A stretch of 64,000 bases of DNA. It comes from Rhodanobacter sp. 7MK24. GTDB taxonomy: Bacteria > Pseudomonadota > Gammaproteobacteria > Xanthomonadales > Rhodanobacteraceae. The position numbers and the translations under genes are program-made. Of the stretch, positions 43,048 through 53,700 are shown piece after piece. The notes below the pieces were generated by a model. It made no database searches and was not told the origin of the DNA. It worked only from the letters and a program-made list of their open reading frames with translations. The stretch covers positions 1 to 64,000 of the forward strand of contig NZ_JACYXL010000012.1 in the NCBI RefSeq assembly GCF_014842995.1, written 5' to 3'. The number at the start of each line of letters is the position of its first letter. The stretch's first letter is position 1.

Positions 43048-43586
43048 GCGCGGCGACGCAACCAGGCTTCGCGGCTCTGGCCCCATATCTCGACCGGCAA
43101 CTCGTGGAATGGCTCGGGCAAACGTCCCGGCCTGAGCAGGCTCGAACCCAACCGCCCGGCGACATGCTGCGAAGCGGTGTTGCCCGGCACGATGGTGTGG
43201 ATCACTTCGCTCCAGCCCAGGTGCGCGAAGGCCCAGTCGATCGCGACGGTCGCGCCTTCGGTCGCATAGCCTTTGCCCCAGGCCTCGCGCAGCAGGCCCC
43301 AGCCCACTTCGGTGCCCGGCCAACCCTCGGGACACCATGGCCCCAGCCGGCCGATCCAGTGGCCGCTCGCCTTCTCGATCACCGAGAACATGCCATACCC
43401 CTGCATCGCCCACGCACCGGCCATCGAAAGAAAACCGCGCCAGGCCACGGCGCGCGGCTGCGGACCGCCGATGTGGCGGGAATTCTCTTCGTCGCCCATC
43501 AGCACGGCCCAGCCTTCGAAATCCTCAGGCTGGGTGGGGCGCAGGATCAGTCGTTCGGTTTCGATGCGGATGTCTTGCCAGTTCAT
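43044..43586 (-). CDS. GNAT acetyltransferase, RimJ/RimL type
   Basis: This 180-residue protein has the RimJ/RimL-like GNAT domain: IETERLILRPTQPEDFEGWAVLM at the start, the acetyl-CoA loop AWGKGYATEG and HTIVPGNTASQHVAGRLGS, the usual 'N-x-x-S-x-x-x-x-x-k-x-G' end. Members acetylate ribosomal N-termini or small molecules. It is first in a coupled pair with the nucleotidyltransferase-like gene; the pairing suggests a joint role, such as drug or peptide modification, which is a guess. Confidence 0.85.
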   Translation of the reverse strand: MNWQDIRIETERLILRPTQPEDFEGWAVLMGDEENSRHIGGPQPRAVAWRGFLSMAGAWAMQGYGMFSVIEKASGHWIGRLGPWCPEGWPGTEVGWGLLREAWGKGYATEGATVAIDWAFAHLGWSEVIHTIVPGNTASQHVAGRLGSSLLRPGRLPEPFHELPVEIWGQSREAWLRRRA

Positions 43587-43620
43587 GCGATTCCCGCCAA
43601 CTGGGTTCGGGCTGCTTTGG

Positions 43621-43700
43621 CGTCATTCCAGCAAAGGCCGGAATCCAGCGCCTCATGACTGGACTGAAGCCACCGGATCCCGGCCTTCGCCGGGATGACG
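43621..43700. repeat. REP-like inverted repeat, CATTCC family
   Basis: CGTCATTCCAGCAAAGGCCG (43621) faces CGGCCTTCGCCGGGATGACG (to 43700). It is the same family as 6880-6995. It lies between the gcdH-like gene's 3' end and the GNAT gene's start. Confidence 0.75.
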
Positions 43701-43728
43701 AACGTGTGGGATGCCGCGAGGCCGATCC

Positions 43729-44901
43729 TCAGAACGCGTTGATGCCCGTCAGCTCGCGCCCCACCACCAACTCGTGCACCGTCTCGGTACCCTCGTAGGT
43801 GATGACCGACTCCAGGTTCAGCGCGTGGCGGATCGCACCGTGCTCGGTGGTGATGCCCGCGCCGCCGAGGATGTCGCGACACTGGCGCGCGATGTCGATG
43901 GCCATGCGGCAGTTGTTCCACTTGGCCAGCGAGACCTGGGTGGGCTGCATGGTGCCCGCGTCCTTCAGGCGACCCAGCTGCAGCGAGAGCAGCTGCGCGG
44001 TGGTGATGCGGCGGGCCATGTCGGCAAGCTTGAGCTGGATCGCCTGGTTGGCGGCCAGCGGGCGACCGAACAGCATGCGTTCGGCGGTGTAGTCGATGAC
44101 TTCCTTCAGGCAGGCCTGCGCGGCGCCGATCGGGCCCCAGGTGATGCCGTAGCGCGCCTGCGTGAGGCAACCCAGCGGACCTTTCAGGCCCTTCACGTTG
44201 GGCAGGCGATTGGCGTCCGGCACGCGCACATTGTCGAGGAACAGCGCGCTGGTGACCGAGGCGCGCAGGCTCATCTTCTTGTGGATCTGCTGGGCGGTGA
44301 AGCCCTTCGTGTCGGTCGGCACGATGAAGCCCTGGATGCCGTCCTCGGTCTGCGCCCATACCACGGCGATCTGCGCGAGGTTGCCGTTGGTGATCCACAT
44401 CTTGGCGCCGTTGATGACCCAGTCGCCGCCGTCCTTCTTCGCGTGGGTCTTCATGTTGGCCGGATCGGAACCGCCGTGCGGCTCGGTGAGGCCGAAGCAG
44501 CCGATGATCTCGCCCGCCGCCATCTTCGGCAGGTATTCCATCCTCTGCTCTTCGCTGCCGTAGGCGTAGATCGGGTACATCACCAGCGAGCTCTGCACCG
44601 AGGCGAAGCTGCGCAGGCCCGAATCGCCGCGCTCCAGCTCCTGGCAGATCAGGCCGTAGCTCACGCCGCTCATGCCGGCGCAACCGTATTTTTCGGGGAT
44701 GGTCGCGCCAAGCAGGCCCAGGCTGGCGATCTCCGGAATCAGCTCGCTGGGGAAGCGCGCCTGGTCGAAGGCGTCGCCGATGATGGGCAGCACCTTTTCG
44801 TCGACGAAACGGCCGACGGTGTCCTGCACCATGCGCTCCTCGTCGGAGAGCAGCGAGCGGACGTCGTACAGGTCGAGCGGATTCAGGCGGACAGCGGCCA
44901 T
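43729..44901 (-). CDS. gcdH: glutaryl-CoA dehydrogenase-like acyl-CoA dehydrogenase
   Basis: This 390-residue FAD enzyme follows glutaryl-CoA dehydrogenase closely: SVQSSLVMYPIYAYGSEEQ, GCFGLTEPHGGSDPANM, LGCLTQARYGITWGPIGAAQ, and the catalytic Glu in TYEGT (E370). GcdH oxidises and decarboxylates glutaryl-CoA to crotonyl-CoA in lysine and tryptophan breakdown, passing electrons to ETF. Related acyl-CoA dehydrogenases cannot be fully excluded without checking the residue that stabilises the decarboxylation. It is a single gene, divergent from the DMT exporter at 45031. Confidence 0.85.
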   Translation of the reverse strand: MAAVRLNPLDLYDVRSLLSDEERMVQDTVGRFVDEKVLPIIGDAFDQARFPSELIPEIASLGLLGATIPEKYGCAGMSGVSYGLICQELERGDSGLRSFASVQSSLVMYPIYAYGSEEQRMEYLPKMAAGEIIGCFGLTEPHGGSDPANMKTHAKKDGGDWVINGAKMWITNGNLAQIAVVWAQTEDGIQGFIVPTDTKGFTAQQIHKKMSLRASVTSALFLDNVRVPDANRLPNVKGLKGPLGCLTQARYGITWGPIGAAQACLKEVIDYTAERMLFGRPLAANQAIQLKLADMARRITTAQLLSLQLGRLKDAGTMQPTQVSLAKWNNCRMAIDIARQCRDILGGAGITTEHGAIRHALNLESVITYEGTETVHELVVGRELTGINAF

Positions 44902-45030
44902 GGGCGTTCCAGTGACGGGTGGGGGAAACCGCCGATTCTACCGGGGGCAGCCATGCCGGTCACGGTGGGGCGCCGCAGGAGGCGGCATGCGATCATCTGC
45001 AATCCTCTCCCCCCTCCCTCCGGAAACGCC

Positions 45031-45906
45031 ATGCTCAAGGGTGTGCTGCTGGGCTTCGCCTGTTTCGCCGCCTATGCCATCAGCGATGCCTTCGTGAAGG
45101 CCGTGCATGGCGCCGTGCCACCCTACGAATCGGTGTTCTTCGGCGGCCTGCTGGGCCTGGCCGCGCTGCCTTTCGTGATGGACAAGGGCGACCGCTGGCA
45201 CGATGTGTTCGCCGCGCGCCGCCCCGTGCTGTGGTGGGTGCGCGCCTTGGCTGGTGCGGTGAGCAATATCGCCTCGGTCACCGCGTTCACCTTGCTGCCG
45301 ATGGCCGAGGTGTTCTCGATGATCTTCCTGATGCCGATCTTCGTGACCATCCTCTCGGTGCTGCTCCTGAAGGAGCACGTGGGCTGGCGGCGCTGGACGG
45401 CGGTGTTCGTGGGCTTCGCCGGCGTGCTGGTGGTGCTGCGCCCGGGCTTTCGCGTGCTGGGGCTGGGACATCTGGCCGCCATCGTCTGCGGCATCGCCGC
45501 CGCCTTGTCGGTGGTGGCGCTGCGGATGGCCGGCAGCGAGGAAAAGCGGGTGAGCCTGTACGGCGCCGGCACCATCGGCCCGCTGGTGGCTGGTGGCGTG
45601 CTGATGGTGCCGCACTTCGTCTGGCCCGGCCTGCAGCAGTCCCTGCTGCTCGCCGGCTACGGCCTGCTCGCCGCGCTGGCCGGCGTGCTGTTGATGCATG
45701 CCACCCTGCTCGCGCCCGCCAACCGCGTCGCCCCCACCCAATACAGCCAGATGCTGTGGGCCATCGCGTTCGGCTACTGGTTTTTCGGCGACCACCTCGA
45801 CTGGCCCATGCTGGCCGGCATCGTGATGATCCTCGGAGCGGGCCTGTTCACCCTGGTGCGCGAAGAGAAGATGACGGGTTGGTGGAAGCGCGCACGGCTG
45901 TTGTGA
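45031..45906 (+). CDS. EamA/DMT-superfamily transporter
   Basis: This 291-residue protein has ten membrane helices in two EamA repeats (AYAISDAFVKAVHG... at the start, AYAL-like QYSQMLWAIAFGYWFFGDHLDWPMLAGIVMILGAG at the end). It is closer to the RhaT/S-adenosylmethionine-uptake-like group than the DMT gene at 10945, but the substrate is open. Confidence 0.8.
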   Translation: MLKGVLLGFACFAAYAISDAFVKAVHGAVPPYESVFFGGLLGLAALPFVMDKGDRWHDVFAARRPVLWWVRALAGAVSNIASVTAFTLLPMAEVFSMIFLMPIFVTILSVLLLKEHVGWRRWTAVFVGFAGVLVVLRPGFRVLGLGHLAAIVCGIAAALSVVALRMAGSEEKRVSLYGAGTIGPLVAGGVLMVPHFVWPGLQQSLLLAGYGLLAALAGVLLMHATLLAPANRVAPTQYSQMLWAIAFGYWFFGDHLDWPMLAGIVMILGAGLFTLVREEKMTGWWKRARLL

Positions 45907-46175
45907 AGAGTGCGGCCAAGGATGGCCGTCCGTTTGATCTTCGCGTTCATGGACGAACGCACAGAATGATGCAGTGATCCCGCAGCACTTTACGTTTCGT
46001 AACGGCATTGCAGCCATGACTTGCGACATACGGCGTCAACTTTTTGCGTAACCATCCGTTGTGTGTGGAACGACCGCCTTCGCGATGGCGGCCGCGTCGT
46101 CCGGAACACTCCGAGCATCGGAAGCGGAAGGCAGGCCTCCGTCACGCACGCGATGGAACAAGCGCTGGAGACCAA

Positions 46176-47432
46176 ATGATGAGCAATGTAGCGGCCAAGG
46201 CCAGAGAACCGGTTCGCAGCAAACGCTGGCCGCTGATCGTCGGCATCGTGGCAATCGCGGTGATCGCCCTGATCGTGGTGCACCTGCTTGGCGGCAAGAA
46301 AACCCGCGGCGGGCAACCGGCGCAAGTGGTAGGCACGGCCACCGCCGCCCTCGGCGACATGCCGGAGAACCTCAGCGAACTGGGGACGGTGACGCCCACG
46401 GCCACGGTCACCGTGTTGCCGCAATTGAGTGGCTACCTCACCCAGGTCGCCTACACCGAAGGCCAGGACGTGACCAAGGGCCAGTTCCTCGCCCAGATCG
46501 ATCCGCGCCAGTACGAGATCAACAAGCAGCAGGCCGAGGCGCAGCTCGCCAAGGACCAGGCCAGCCTTGGCCAGGCGCGCACCGACCTGACGCGCTACGC
46601 GCAGCTGCACGCGCAGAAGTCGATCGCCGAGCAAACCTTCACCGATCAGCAGTTCACCGTGCAGCAGGACGAGGCGGCGGTGAAGGCCGACCAGGCCGCC
46701 GTGGCGCAGGACGAGCTGGATCTTGCCTATTGCCACATCACCGCGCCGATCGCCGGCCGCGTCGGTCTGCGGCTGGTCGACCCCGGCAACTACGTCACCG
46801 CGTCCAGCACCACGGGCATCGTCACCATCACCACGATGAAGCCGACCACGGTGCAGTTCTCGGTGCCGCAGAACGCACTGTCACGCGTGCTGCAGCGCTT
46901 CGGCGCCGGCGCCAAGCTGCCGGTGGCGATCTATGACAGCGAGAACAGCAAGCAGATCGCCACCGGTACGGTCTATGCGATCGGCAACCAGATGGCCACC
47001 GGCACCGGCACGGTGCCGCTGCGCGCGACGGTACCTAACGACGACGAGGCGCTGTTCCCCAACGAGTTCGTCAACGTGCGGCTGCTGGTGGACACGCAGA
47101 AGAACGCGGTGCTGGTGCCCACCCCTGCCGTGCAGAACGGCGCGCCGGGCGATTTCGTCTATCTGGTCAATGCCGACGACACCGTTTCCGTGCACAAGGT
47201 CACCCTCGGCCCCAGCGACGGCAAGAACACCGTGATCCTGTCCGGTCTCGATGCCGGCCAGACCGTGGTCACCGACGGCACGGACCGGCTGAGCGACGGT
47301 GCACCGATCAAGCTCGCCGGCGCCGAGCCGGCCGCATCGGCCAGCACCGCGGCAGCACCGGCCGCCAAGGCCGGCGGCAAGCATTCCGGCTGGAAGAAGA
47401 AGCACGCGTCCGCCGACAGTTCGGCTTCGTAA
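46176..47432 (+). CDS. mdtA: RND efflux periplasmic adaptor MdtA
   Basis: The 418-residue membrane-fusion protein has an N-terminal anchor helix (about residues 18-38), a lipoyl half-motif, an alpha-hairpin (about 115-190, Gln/Ala/Asp rich) and beta-barrel domains (TITTMKPTTVQFSVPQNALSRV), followed by an Ala/Lys tail. It links the RND pump to the outer-membrane channel. Two tandem ATGs (46176, 46179) follow CTGGAG. It is the first gene of mdtA-mdtB-mdtC-OMF, 19 bases before mdtB. No BaeSR-type two-component genes or local repressor are next to it. Confidence 0.92.
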   Translation: MMSNVAAKAREPVRSKRWPLIVGIVAIAVIALIVVHLLGGKKTRGGQPAQVVGTATAALGDMPENLSELGTVTPTATVTVLPQLSGYLTQVAYTEGQDVTKGQFLAQIDPRQYEINKQQAEAQLAKDQASLGQARTDLTRYAQLHAQKSIAEQTFTDQQFTVQQDEAAVKADQAAVAQDELDLAYCHITAPIAGRVGLRLVDPGNYVTASSTTGIVTITTMKPTTVQFSVPQNALSRVLQRFGAGAKLPVAIYDSENSKQIATGTVYAIGNQMATGTGTVPLRATVPNDDEALFPNEFVNVRLLVDTQKNAVLVPTPAVQNGAPGDFVYLVNADDTVSVHKVTLGPSDGKNTVILSGLDAGQTVVTDGTDRLSDGAPIKLAGAEPAASASTAAAPAAKAGGKHSGWKKKHASADSSAS

Positions 47433-47451
47433 AGCAGCGGGCGCGCAAGCG

Positions 47452-50400
47452 ATGAATATCTCACGACCGTTCGTGCTCCGTCCGGTGGCGACGGCGCTGC
47501 TGATGATCGCCATGGTGCTGGTGGGCCTGGTCGCCGTGCGCTTCCTGCCGGTGTCCTCGCTGCCGGACGTCGATTACCCGACGATCCAGGTGCAGACCTT
47601 CTACCCCGGCGCCAGCCCCACGGTGATGGCGACCACGGTGACCGCTCCGCTGGAAGTGCAGCTGGGCGAGATCCCCGGCCTGCAGCAGATGACCTCGACC
47701 AGCTCCGCTGGCGCTTCGGTGATCACGCTGCAGTTCGACCTGTCGCTCAATCTCGACGTGGCCCAGCAGAACGTGCAGGAGGCGATCAGCGCCGCCAACA
47801 GCCTGCTGCCCAGCGGCCTGCCAGCACCGCCTACCTACGCCAAGGTGAACCCCGCGGACCAGCCCATCCTGACCCTGGCGGTGACCTCCAATTCGATGTC
47901 GCTGACCCAGTTGCAGGACGCCACCAACAACCGTCTCGCCACCAAGATCTCCGAAGTGCCCGGCGTGGGACTGGTCACTGCCGCCGGCGGCAACGTGCCG
48001 GCGATCCGCGTCGAGGCCGACCCGCACAAGCTGGCCGCCTACGGCCTCAACATCGACGACCTGCGTTCGCTGATCGCCAACGTCAACGTCAGCCAGCCCA
48101 AGGGCAATTTCGACGGCCCCAAACTGGACTACACGATCAATGGCAACGACCAGATCAAGAATCCCCAGGGCTACCTCGACACCGTGCTGGCGTACCAGAA
48201 CGGCGCGCCGGTGTTCGTGCGCGACGTGGCCCATGTAGCGCAGGCCGCGCAGAACAACGAACTGGGCGCCTGGTACAACAAGACGCAGGCCATCGTGCTC
48301 AATGTGCAGCGCCAGCCTGGCGCCAACGTCATCGCTACGGTTGATCACATCAAGCAGCAACTTCCCGCGCTGGAGGCCGCCCTCCCCGCCGGCATGAAGA
48401 TCAGCATCGTCAACGACAGCACCGGCGTGATCCGCTCCTCGGTGTCAGACGCCACGTTCGAGCTGGTGCTGGCGATCGTGCTGGTGGTGCTGGTGATCTT
48501 CGTGTTCCTGCGCAACCTGCCCGCCACCATCATCCCCAGCATCTCGGTGCCGGTGTCGCTGATCGGCACGCTGGCGGTGATGTACAAGCTCGGCTACTCC
48601 ATCGACAACCTTTCGCTGATGGCGCTGATCATCGCCACCGGCTTCGTGGTGGACGATTCGATCGTGATGATCGAGAACATCGTGCGCTACCTGGAGGAAG
48701 GCAGGACGCCGCTGGAAGCCGCGCTGGAGGGTGCCGGCCAGATCGGCTTCACCATCCTGTCGCTGACCGTCTCGCTGATCGCGGTGCTGATCCCGCTGCT
48801 GTTCATGGGCGGCGTGATCGGGCGCCTGTTCAGCGAATTCGCGGTCACGCTGGCCGTGACCATCGTCTTGTCCGCCGTGGTGTCGCTGACCCTGGTGCCG
48901 ATGATGTGCGCGCGCATCCTGCGCGCACAGAAGGAACGCCACCCAAGCCGCTTCGAACGGATCAGCGAAGGGCTGTTCGACAAGCTGCTCGATGCCTACC
49001 GCCGCGGCCTCCTCGTGGTGATGAAACACCAGACCGCGACGCTGCTGGTGTTCCTCGCCACGGTGGCGCTGACCATCGTGCTCTACGTGGTGATCCCCAA
49101 GGGCCTGTTCCCGGTGCAGGACGTGGGCGTGCTGCAAGGCATCAGCACCGCCGACAATTCCGTCTCCTACGACACCATGATCGATCGCCAGCAGGCGCTG
49201 GCGGAGGCGGTCCTGAAAGACCCCGACGTCGCCAGCCTCACCTCCTACGTCGGCATCGACGGCACCAACATCACGCTCAACAACGGCCGCTTCCTGATCA
49301 ACCTGAAGCCGCGCGACGAACGCTCCGGCACCGCCCGGCAGATCGCCCGCCGCATCCAGAAAGAGACCGCCGACGTACCCGGCATCAAGCTGTTTCTGCA
49401 GCCGGAGCAGAACCTGACGCTGGACACCACGGTATCGCCGAACCAGTACCAGTTCGTGCTGCGCGGCCCCAGCCAGGCCGAATTGCAGCAGTACGTGCCG
49501 GCGCTGCTCGCGCGCATGAAGGGCATCCAGTCCATCGCCGACGTCACCAGCGATCTCGACAACGATGGCCTCAGCGTGAACGTGGAAGTGAACCGCCAGC
49601 TGGCCGCGCGCTTCGGCATCACCGCCGCCACCATCGACAACGCGCTGTACGACGCGCTCGGCCAGCGCATCGTCTCGACGATCTTCGACCAGTCCAGCCA
49701 ATACCGCGTGATCCTGGTCGCCAAGCCCGAAAGCCTGCCCACGCTGCAGTCACTGGGCAATCTGTACTTGCCCAGCCAGACCAGCAGCATCGGACAGGTA
49801 CCGCTGAGCGCCATCGCGAAGATCGAGGTGGCCAAGTCGCCGCTGGTGGTCAGCCACTTAGCGCAATTCCCGTCCACCACCATCTCGTTCAACCTCGCAC
49901 AGGGCGCGTCGCTGAGTACCGCGGTGGAGGAGATCGCGCAAGCCGAACAGGCGGCGCACTTGCCGTCCTCGATCGAGTCCTCGTTCCAGGGCGCCGCGGC
50001 TGCCTTCCAGGATTCGCTCTCCAGCGAGGTCTACCTGCTGATCGCCGCGCTGGTAGCCGTGTACATCGTGCTCGGCGTGCTGTACGAGAGCTTCATCCAC
50101 CCGGTGACGATCCTTTCCACCCTGCCCTCGGCCGGCATCGGCGCGCTGCTGGCGCTGATGGTCGCCGGTGCCGACCTGGACGTGATCGGCATCATCGGCA
50201 TCGTGCTGCTGATCGGCATCGTGAAGAAGAACGCGATCATGATCGTGGACTTCGCGCTCGAAGCCGAGCGCGTGCACGGCAAGCCGCCGGCCGAGGCGAT
50301 CTTCGAAGCCTCATTGCTGCGCTTCCGGCCGATCCTGATGACCACGCTGGCGGCGATGCTCGGCGCGCTGCCGATGTTGCTGGGCAGCGGCATCGGTTCG

Positions 50401-50559
50401 GAACTGCGCCGGCCGCTGGGCCTGTCCATCATCGGCGGCCTCGCGCTCAGCCAGTTGCTGACCCTGTTCACCACGCCGGTGATCTACCTGTTCTTCGACC
50501 GGCTGGCGCGGCGCCTGCGTCCTGCACCCGCATTGGAAGCGGAAGGCGGTGAAGCGTGA
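47452..50559 (+). CDS. mdtB: RND multidrug efflux permease MdtB
   Basis: This 1035-residue RND transporter has 12 membrane helices and two large periplasmic loops. Diagnostic stretches are FVLRPVATALLMIAMVLVGLVA at the start, DNLSLMALIIATGFVVDDSIVMIENI (helix 4 with the two proton-relay aspartates) and GIVKKNAIMIVDFAL in the second half. It follows E. coli MdtB, which works as a heterotrimer with MdtC to export bile salts, novobiocin and others. Confidence 0.92.
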   Translation: MNISRPFVLRPVATALLMIAMVLVGLVAVRFLPVSSLPDVDYPTIQVQTFYPGASPTVMATTVTAPLEVQLGEIPGLQQMTSTSSAGASVITLQFDLSLNLDVAQQNVQEAISAANSLLPSGLPAPPTYAKVNPADQPILTLAVTSNSMSLTQLQDATNNRLATKISEVPGVGLVTAAGGNVPAIRVEADPHKLAAYGLNIDDLRSLIANVNVSQPKGNFDGPKLDYTINGNDQIKNPQGYLDTVLAYQNGAPVFVRDVAHVAQAAQNNELGAWYNKTQAIVLNVQRQPGANVIATVDHIKQQLPALEAALPAGMKISIVNDSTGVIRSSVSDATFELVLAIVLVVLVIFVFLRNLPATIIPSISVPVSLIGTLAVMYKLGYSIDNLSLMALIIATGFVVDDSIVMIENIVRYLEEGRTPLEAALEGAGQIGFTILSLTVSLIAVLIPLLFMGGVIGRLFSEFAVTLAVTIVLSAVVSLTLVPMMCARILRAQKERHPSRFERISEGLFDKLLDAYRRGLLVVMKHQTATLLVFLATVALTIVLYVVIPKGLFPVQDVGVLQGISTADNSVSYDTMIDRQQALAEAVLKDPDVASLTSYVGIDGTNITLNNGRFLINLKPRDERSGTARQIARRIQKETADVPGIKLFLQPEQNLTLDTTVSPNQYQFVLRGPSQAELQQYVPALLARMKGIQSIADVTSDLDNDGLSVNVEVNRQLAARFGITAATIDNALYDALGQRIVSTIFDQSSQYRVILVAKPESLPTLQSLGNLYLPSQTSSIGQVPLSAIAKIEVAKSPLVVSHLAQFPSTTISFNLAQGASLSTAVEEIAQAEQAAHLPSSIESSFQGAAAAFQDSLSSEVYLLIAALVAVYIVLGVLYESFIHPVTILSTLPSAGIGALLALMVAGADLDVIGIIGIVLLIGIVKKNAIMIVDFALEAERVHGKPPAEAIFEASLLRFRPILMTTLAAMLGALPMLLGSGIGSELRRPLGLSIIGGLALSQLLTLFTTPVIYLFFDRLARRLRPAPALEAEGGEA

Positions 50560-50573
50560 CCGCGCATTGCGCT

Positions 50574-50740
50574 TTTCTCCCTCTCCCCTTTGGGGACAGG
50601 GTCGGGGTGCGGGGTCAGGCTGGACTCGTACTCCATGGCCTTACCCCATGCACGCAATCAATGTACCTGCGCGCCGAACAGGCATCCACGCAAGATTGCC
50701 CCCTCAGCCCGGCCCTGTCCCCAAAGGGGAGAGGGAGAAA
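50574..50740. repeat. 28-bp perfect inverted repeat inside the mdt operon
   Basis: Arms 50574-50601 and 50713-50740 are exact reverse complements over 28 bases, built on the CTCCCTCTCCCC/GGGGACAGGG unit of the CTCTCCC repeat family. They lie in the 196-base gap between mdtB and mdtC. In RNA they would form a large stem with about 110 bases in the loop. The ribosome site of mdtC starts right after the right arm. Confidence 0.85.
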
Positions 50741-50755
50741 GCAGGGTGATCGCGC

Positions 50756-53700
50756 ATGAGCATCCCCGGCCTGTTCATCCGGCGACCGGTGGCGACCACC
50801 CTGCTGGCGGTGGCGATCCTGCTGTCCGGCCTGCTGGCGTACTTCCACCTGCCGGTGGCACCGCTGCCGAACGTGACCTATCCGGTGGTGGTGGTGCAGG
50901 CCAGCATGGCGGGCGCCAGCCCGGACATCATGGCGTCCACCGTGACCGCGCCGCTGGAGCGCCGACTGGGCACCATCGCCGACGTCAACGAGATGACCTC
51001 GACCAGCTCGGTGGGCACGGCCAGCGTGGTCATCCAGTTCGGGCTGGATCGCGACATCAACGGCGCCGCCCGCGACGTGCAGGCGGCGATCCAGGCCGCC
51101 CGCGCCGACCTGCCCTCGACGCTGCGCGGCAACCCCACCTACCGCGAATACAACCCGGCCGACTCGCCGATCATGATCCTGGCGCTGACCTCGGACACGC
51201 TGACCCGCGCCCAGCTCTACGATTCGGCCGATTCGGTGATCCAGCAGCAACTGTCGCAGATCGACGGGGTAGGCCAGATCACCCTGGGCGGCAGCGCCCT
51301 GCCCTCGGTGCGCGTGGAGCTGCAGCCGGACAAGCTCAGCAGCTACGGCATCGGCCTGGAAGACGTGCGCGCGGCGATCAGCGCGGCCAACGCGAACAGC
51401 GCCAAGGGCCACATCGACCAGAGCGGACTGCGCTACGAGGTCACCTCCAACGACCAGATCAGCAAGGCCGCGCCCTACCGCGACCTGGTGGTGGCCTACC
51501 GCAATGGCGCGCCGGTGCTGCTGCGCGACGTCGCCGACGTGCAGGACTCGGCGGAAAATATCCGCAACATGGGCCTGTACGACGGCAAGCCGGCCGTGCT
51601 CGTCATTGTCTTCCCGCGCCCTGGCGGCAACATCGTCAAGACGGTGGGTGAAATCCGCAACGTGCTGCCCTCCATCGAGGCGGCGCTGCCGGCAGGCATC
51701 CATGCGAGCGTCGCACTGGACCGCTCGGTCTCGGTGCGGGGCGCGGTGAGCGATACCGAACGCACCCTGTTCATCGCGGTGCTGCTGGTGATCGGCGTGG
51801 TGTTCGTGTTCCTGCAGTCGCCGCGGGCGATCCTGATCCCGGCGGTGGCGCTGCCGCTGTCCATCATCGGCACGTTCGGGCCGATGTACCTGATGGGCTA
51901 CAGCATCGACAACCTGTCGCTGATGGCGCTGACCATCGGCACCGGCTTCGTGGTGGACGACGCGGTGGTAGTGCTGGAGAACATCGTGCGCCACGTGGAA
52001 GCGGGCATGGACGTGCACGAGGCGGCCATGCGCGGCAGCGCGGAGGTCAGCTTCACGGTGATCTCGATGAGCGTGTCGCTGATCGCGGTGTTCCTGCCCA
52101 TCCTGCTGATGCCCGGCATCATCGGCCTGCTGTTCCACGAGTTCGCGGTGACGCTGTCGATCGCCATCCTGCTCTCGCTGGTGATCTCGCTCACCGTCAC
52201 GCCGACGCTGGCCGCCTACGTGCTGAAGCGCGAGGCGCTGCATTCCAAAGCGCGCTGGGCGCTGTGGTACGAACGGCAGTTCGAACGCTTCAAGCAGGCC
52301 TATTCGCGTTCGCTCGACGCCGTGCTCGACCATGCGCTGCTGGTCGGCCTGACCCTGATCGGCCTGATCGCGCTGAACATCGTGCTGTTCAAGCTGGTGC
52401 CGTCCACCTTCTTCCCGGAACAGGACAACGGCATCCTGATGGGCCAGGTCATCGCCGACCAGAGCATTTCCTTTCAGGCGATGGAGCAGAAGCTGGCGCA
52501 ACTGCAGGCCATCGTGCAGAAGGATCCCGCGGTGGCCTCGGTCGCCGGCTTCACTGGCGGCCGCACGCTCAACACCGCCAACGTGTTCGTGGAGCTGAAG
52601 CCGCTGGCGGAACGCAAGCTCTCTGCCGCGCAAGTGGTCGAACGCCTGCGCCCCAAGCTCAACAGGATCACCGGTGCACGCTTGTTCCTGCAGGCCGCGC
52701 AGGACCTGCACATTGGCGGCCGGCAATCCGCCGCGGAATACCAGTACACGCTGACCGGCGACGACGCCGACCAGCTGTATCAGTGGGTACCCAAGCTGGT
52801 GACCGCACTGGGCAAGTACCGCAGCGAGCTGACCAGCGTGAACTCGGATCTGCAGCAGCACGGACTGCAGATCGACATCAACTTCGACCGCGCCACCATG
52901 ATGCGCTACGGCTTCACACCCACCCAGCTCGACAGCGTGCTGTACGACGCCTTCGGCCAGCGCACGGTCTCCACCGTGTACAACGAGCTCAACCAGTACT
53001 ACGTGGTGATGGAAGTGGCGCCGCCGTACTGGCAGTACCCGCAGATGCTCGACCGCATGCGCTTCAGCGGCGCGGCCGGCGTCGCCAGCGGCACCGAGCA
53101 GACGCAGTACTCGGGCAGTCTGGTGAAGGCGCCAACCACCGCATCGGCCACGTCGTCCACCACCAACGCGAACAACGCCAACGCCGAAGCCAACCTGCTC
53201 ACCAATGCCATCGCCAACGCGCGCGGCGGCGCTTCAAGCGGCAGTGCGGACAGCACGTCCAGCGAGACCATGGTGCCGTTTCCGGCGCTGGCCAGTTACA
53301 TCAGCGACCACACGCCCACCCAGGTCAGCCATCAGAGCGGGCTGGTCGCCGCGACGATCTCGTTCAACCTGCCGCCCGGCGGCTCGCTGAGCAAGGCGCT
53401 GCTGGCGATCGACCAGGCCGAGCAGGAAATCCACATGCCGGCCTCCATCCGCGGCGCCACCGCCGGCGCGGCGCAGGTGTATTCGCAGTCGATGTCCACC
53501 ATGCCGCTGCTGATCCTAGCCGCACTGCTGGCCGTGTACATCGTGCTGGGCATGCTCTACGAGAACACGGTGCACCCCGTCACCATCCTTTCCACCCTGC
53601 CCTCTGCGGGCATCGGCGCCACGCTGGCGCTGCTGATCTTCGGCACGCCGTTCTCGGTGATCGCGATGATCGGCATCATCCTGCTGATCGGCATCGTCAA

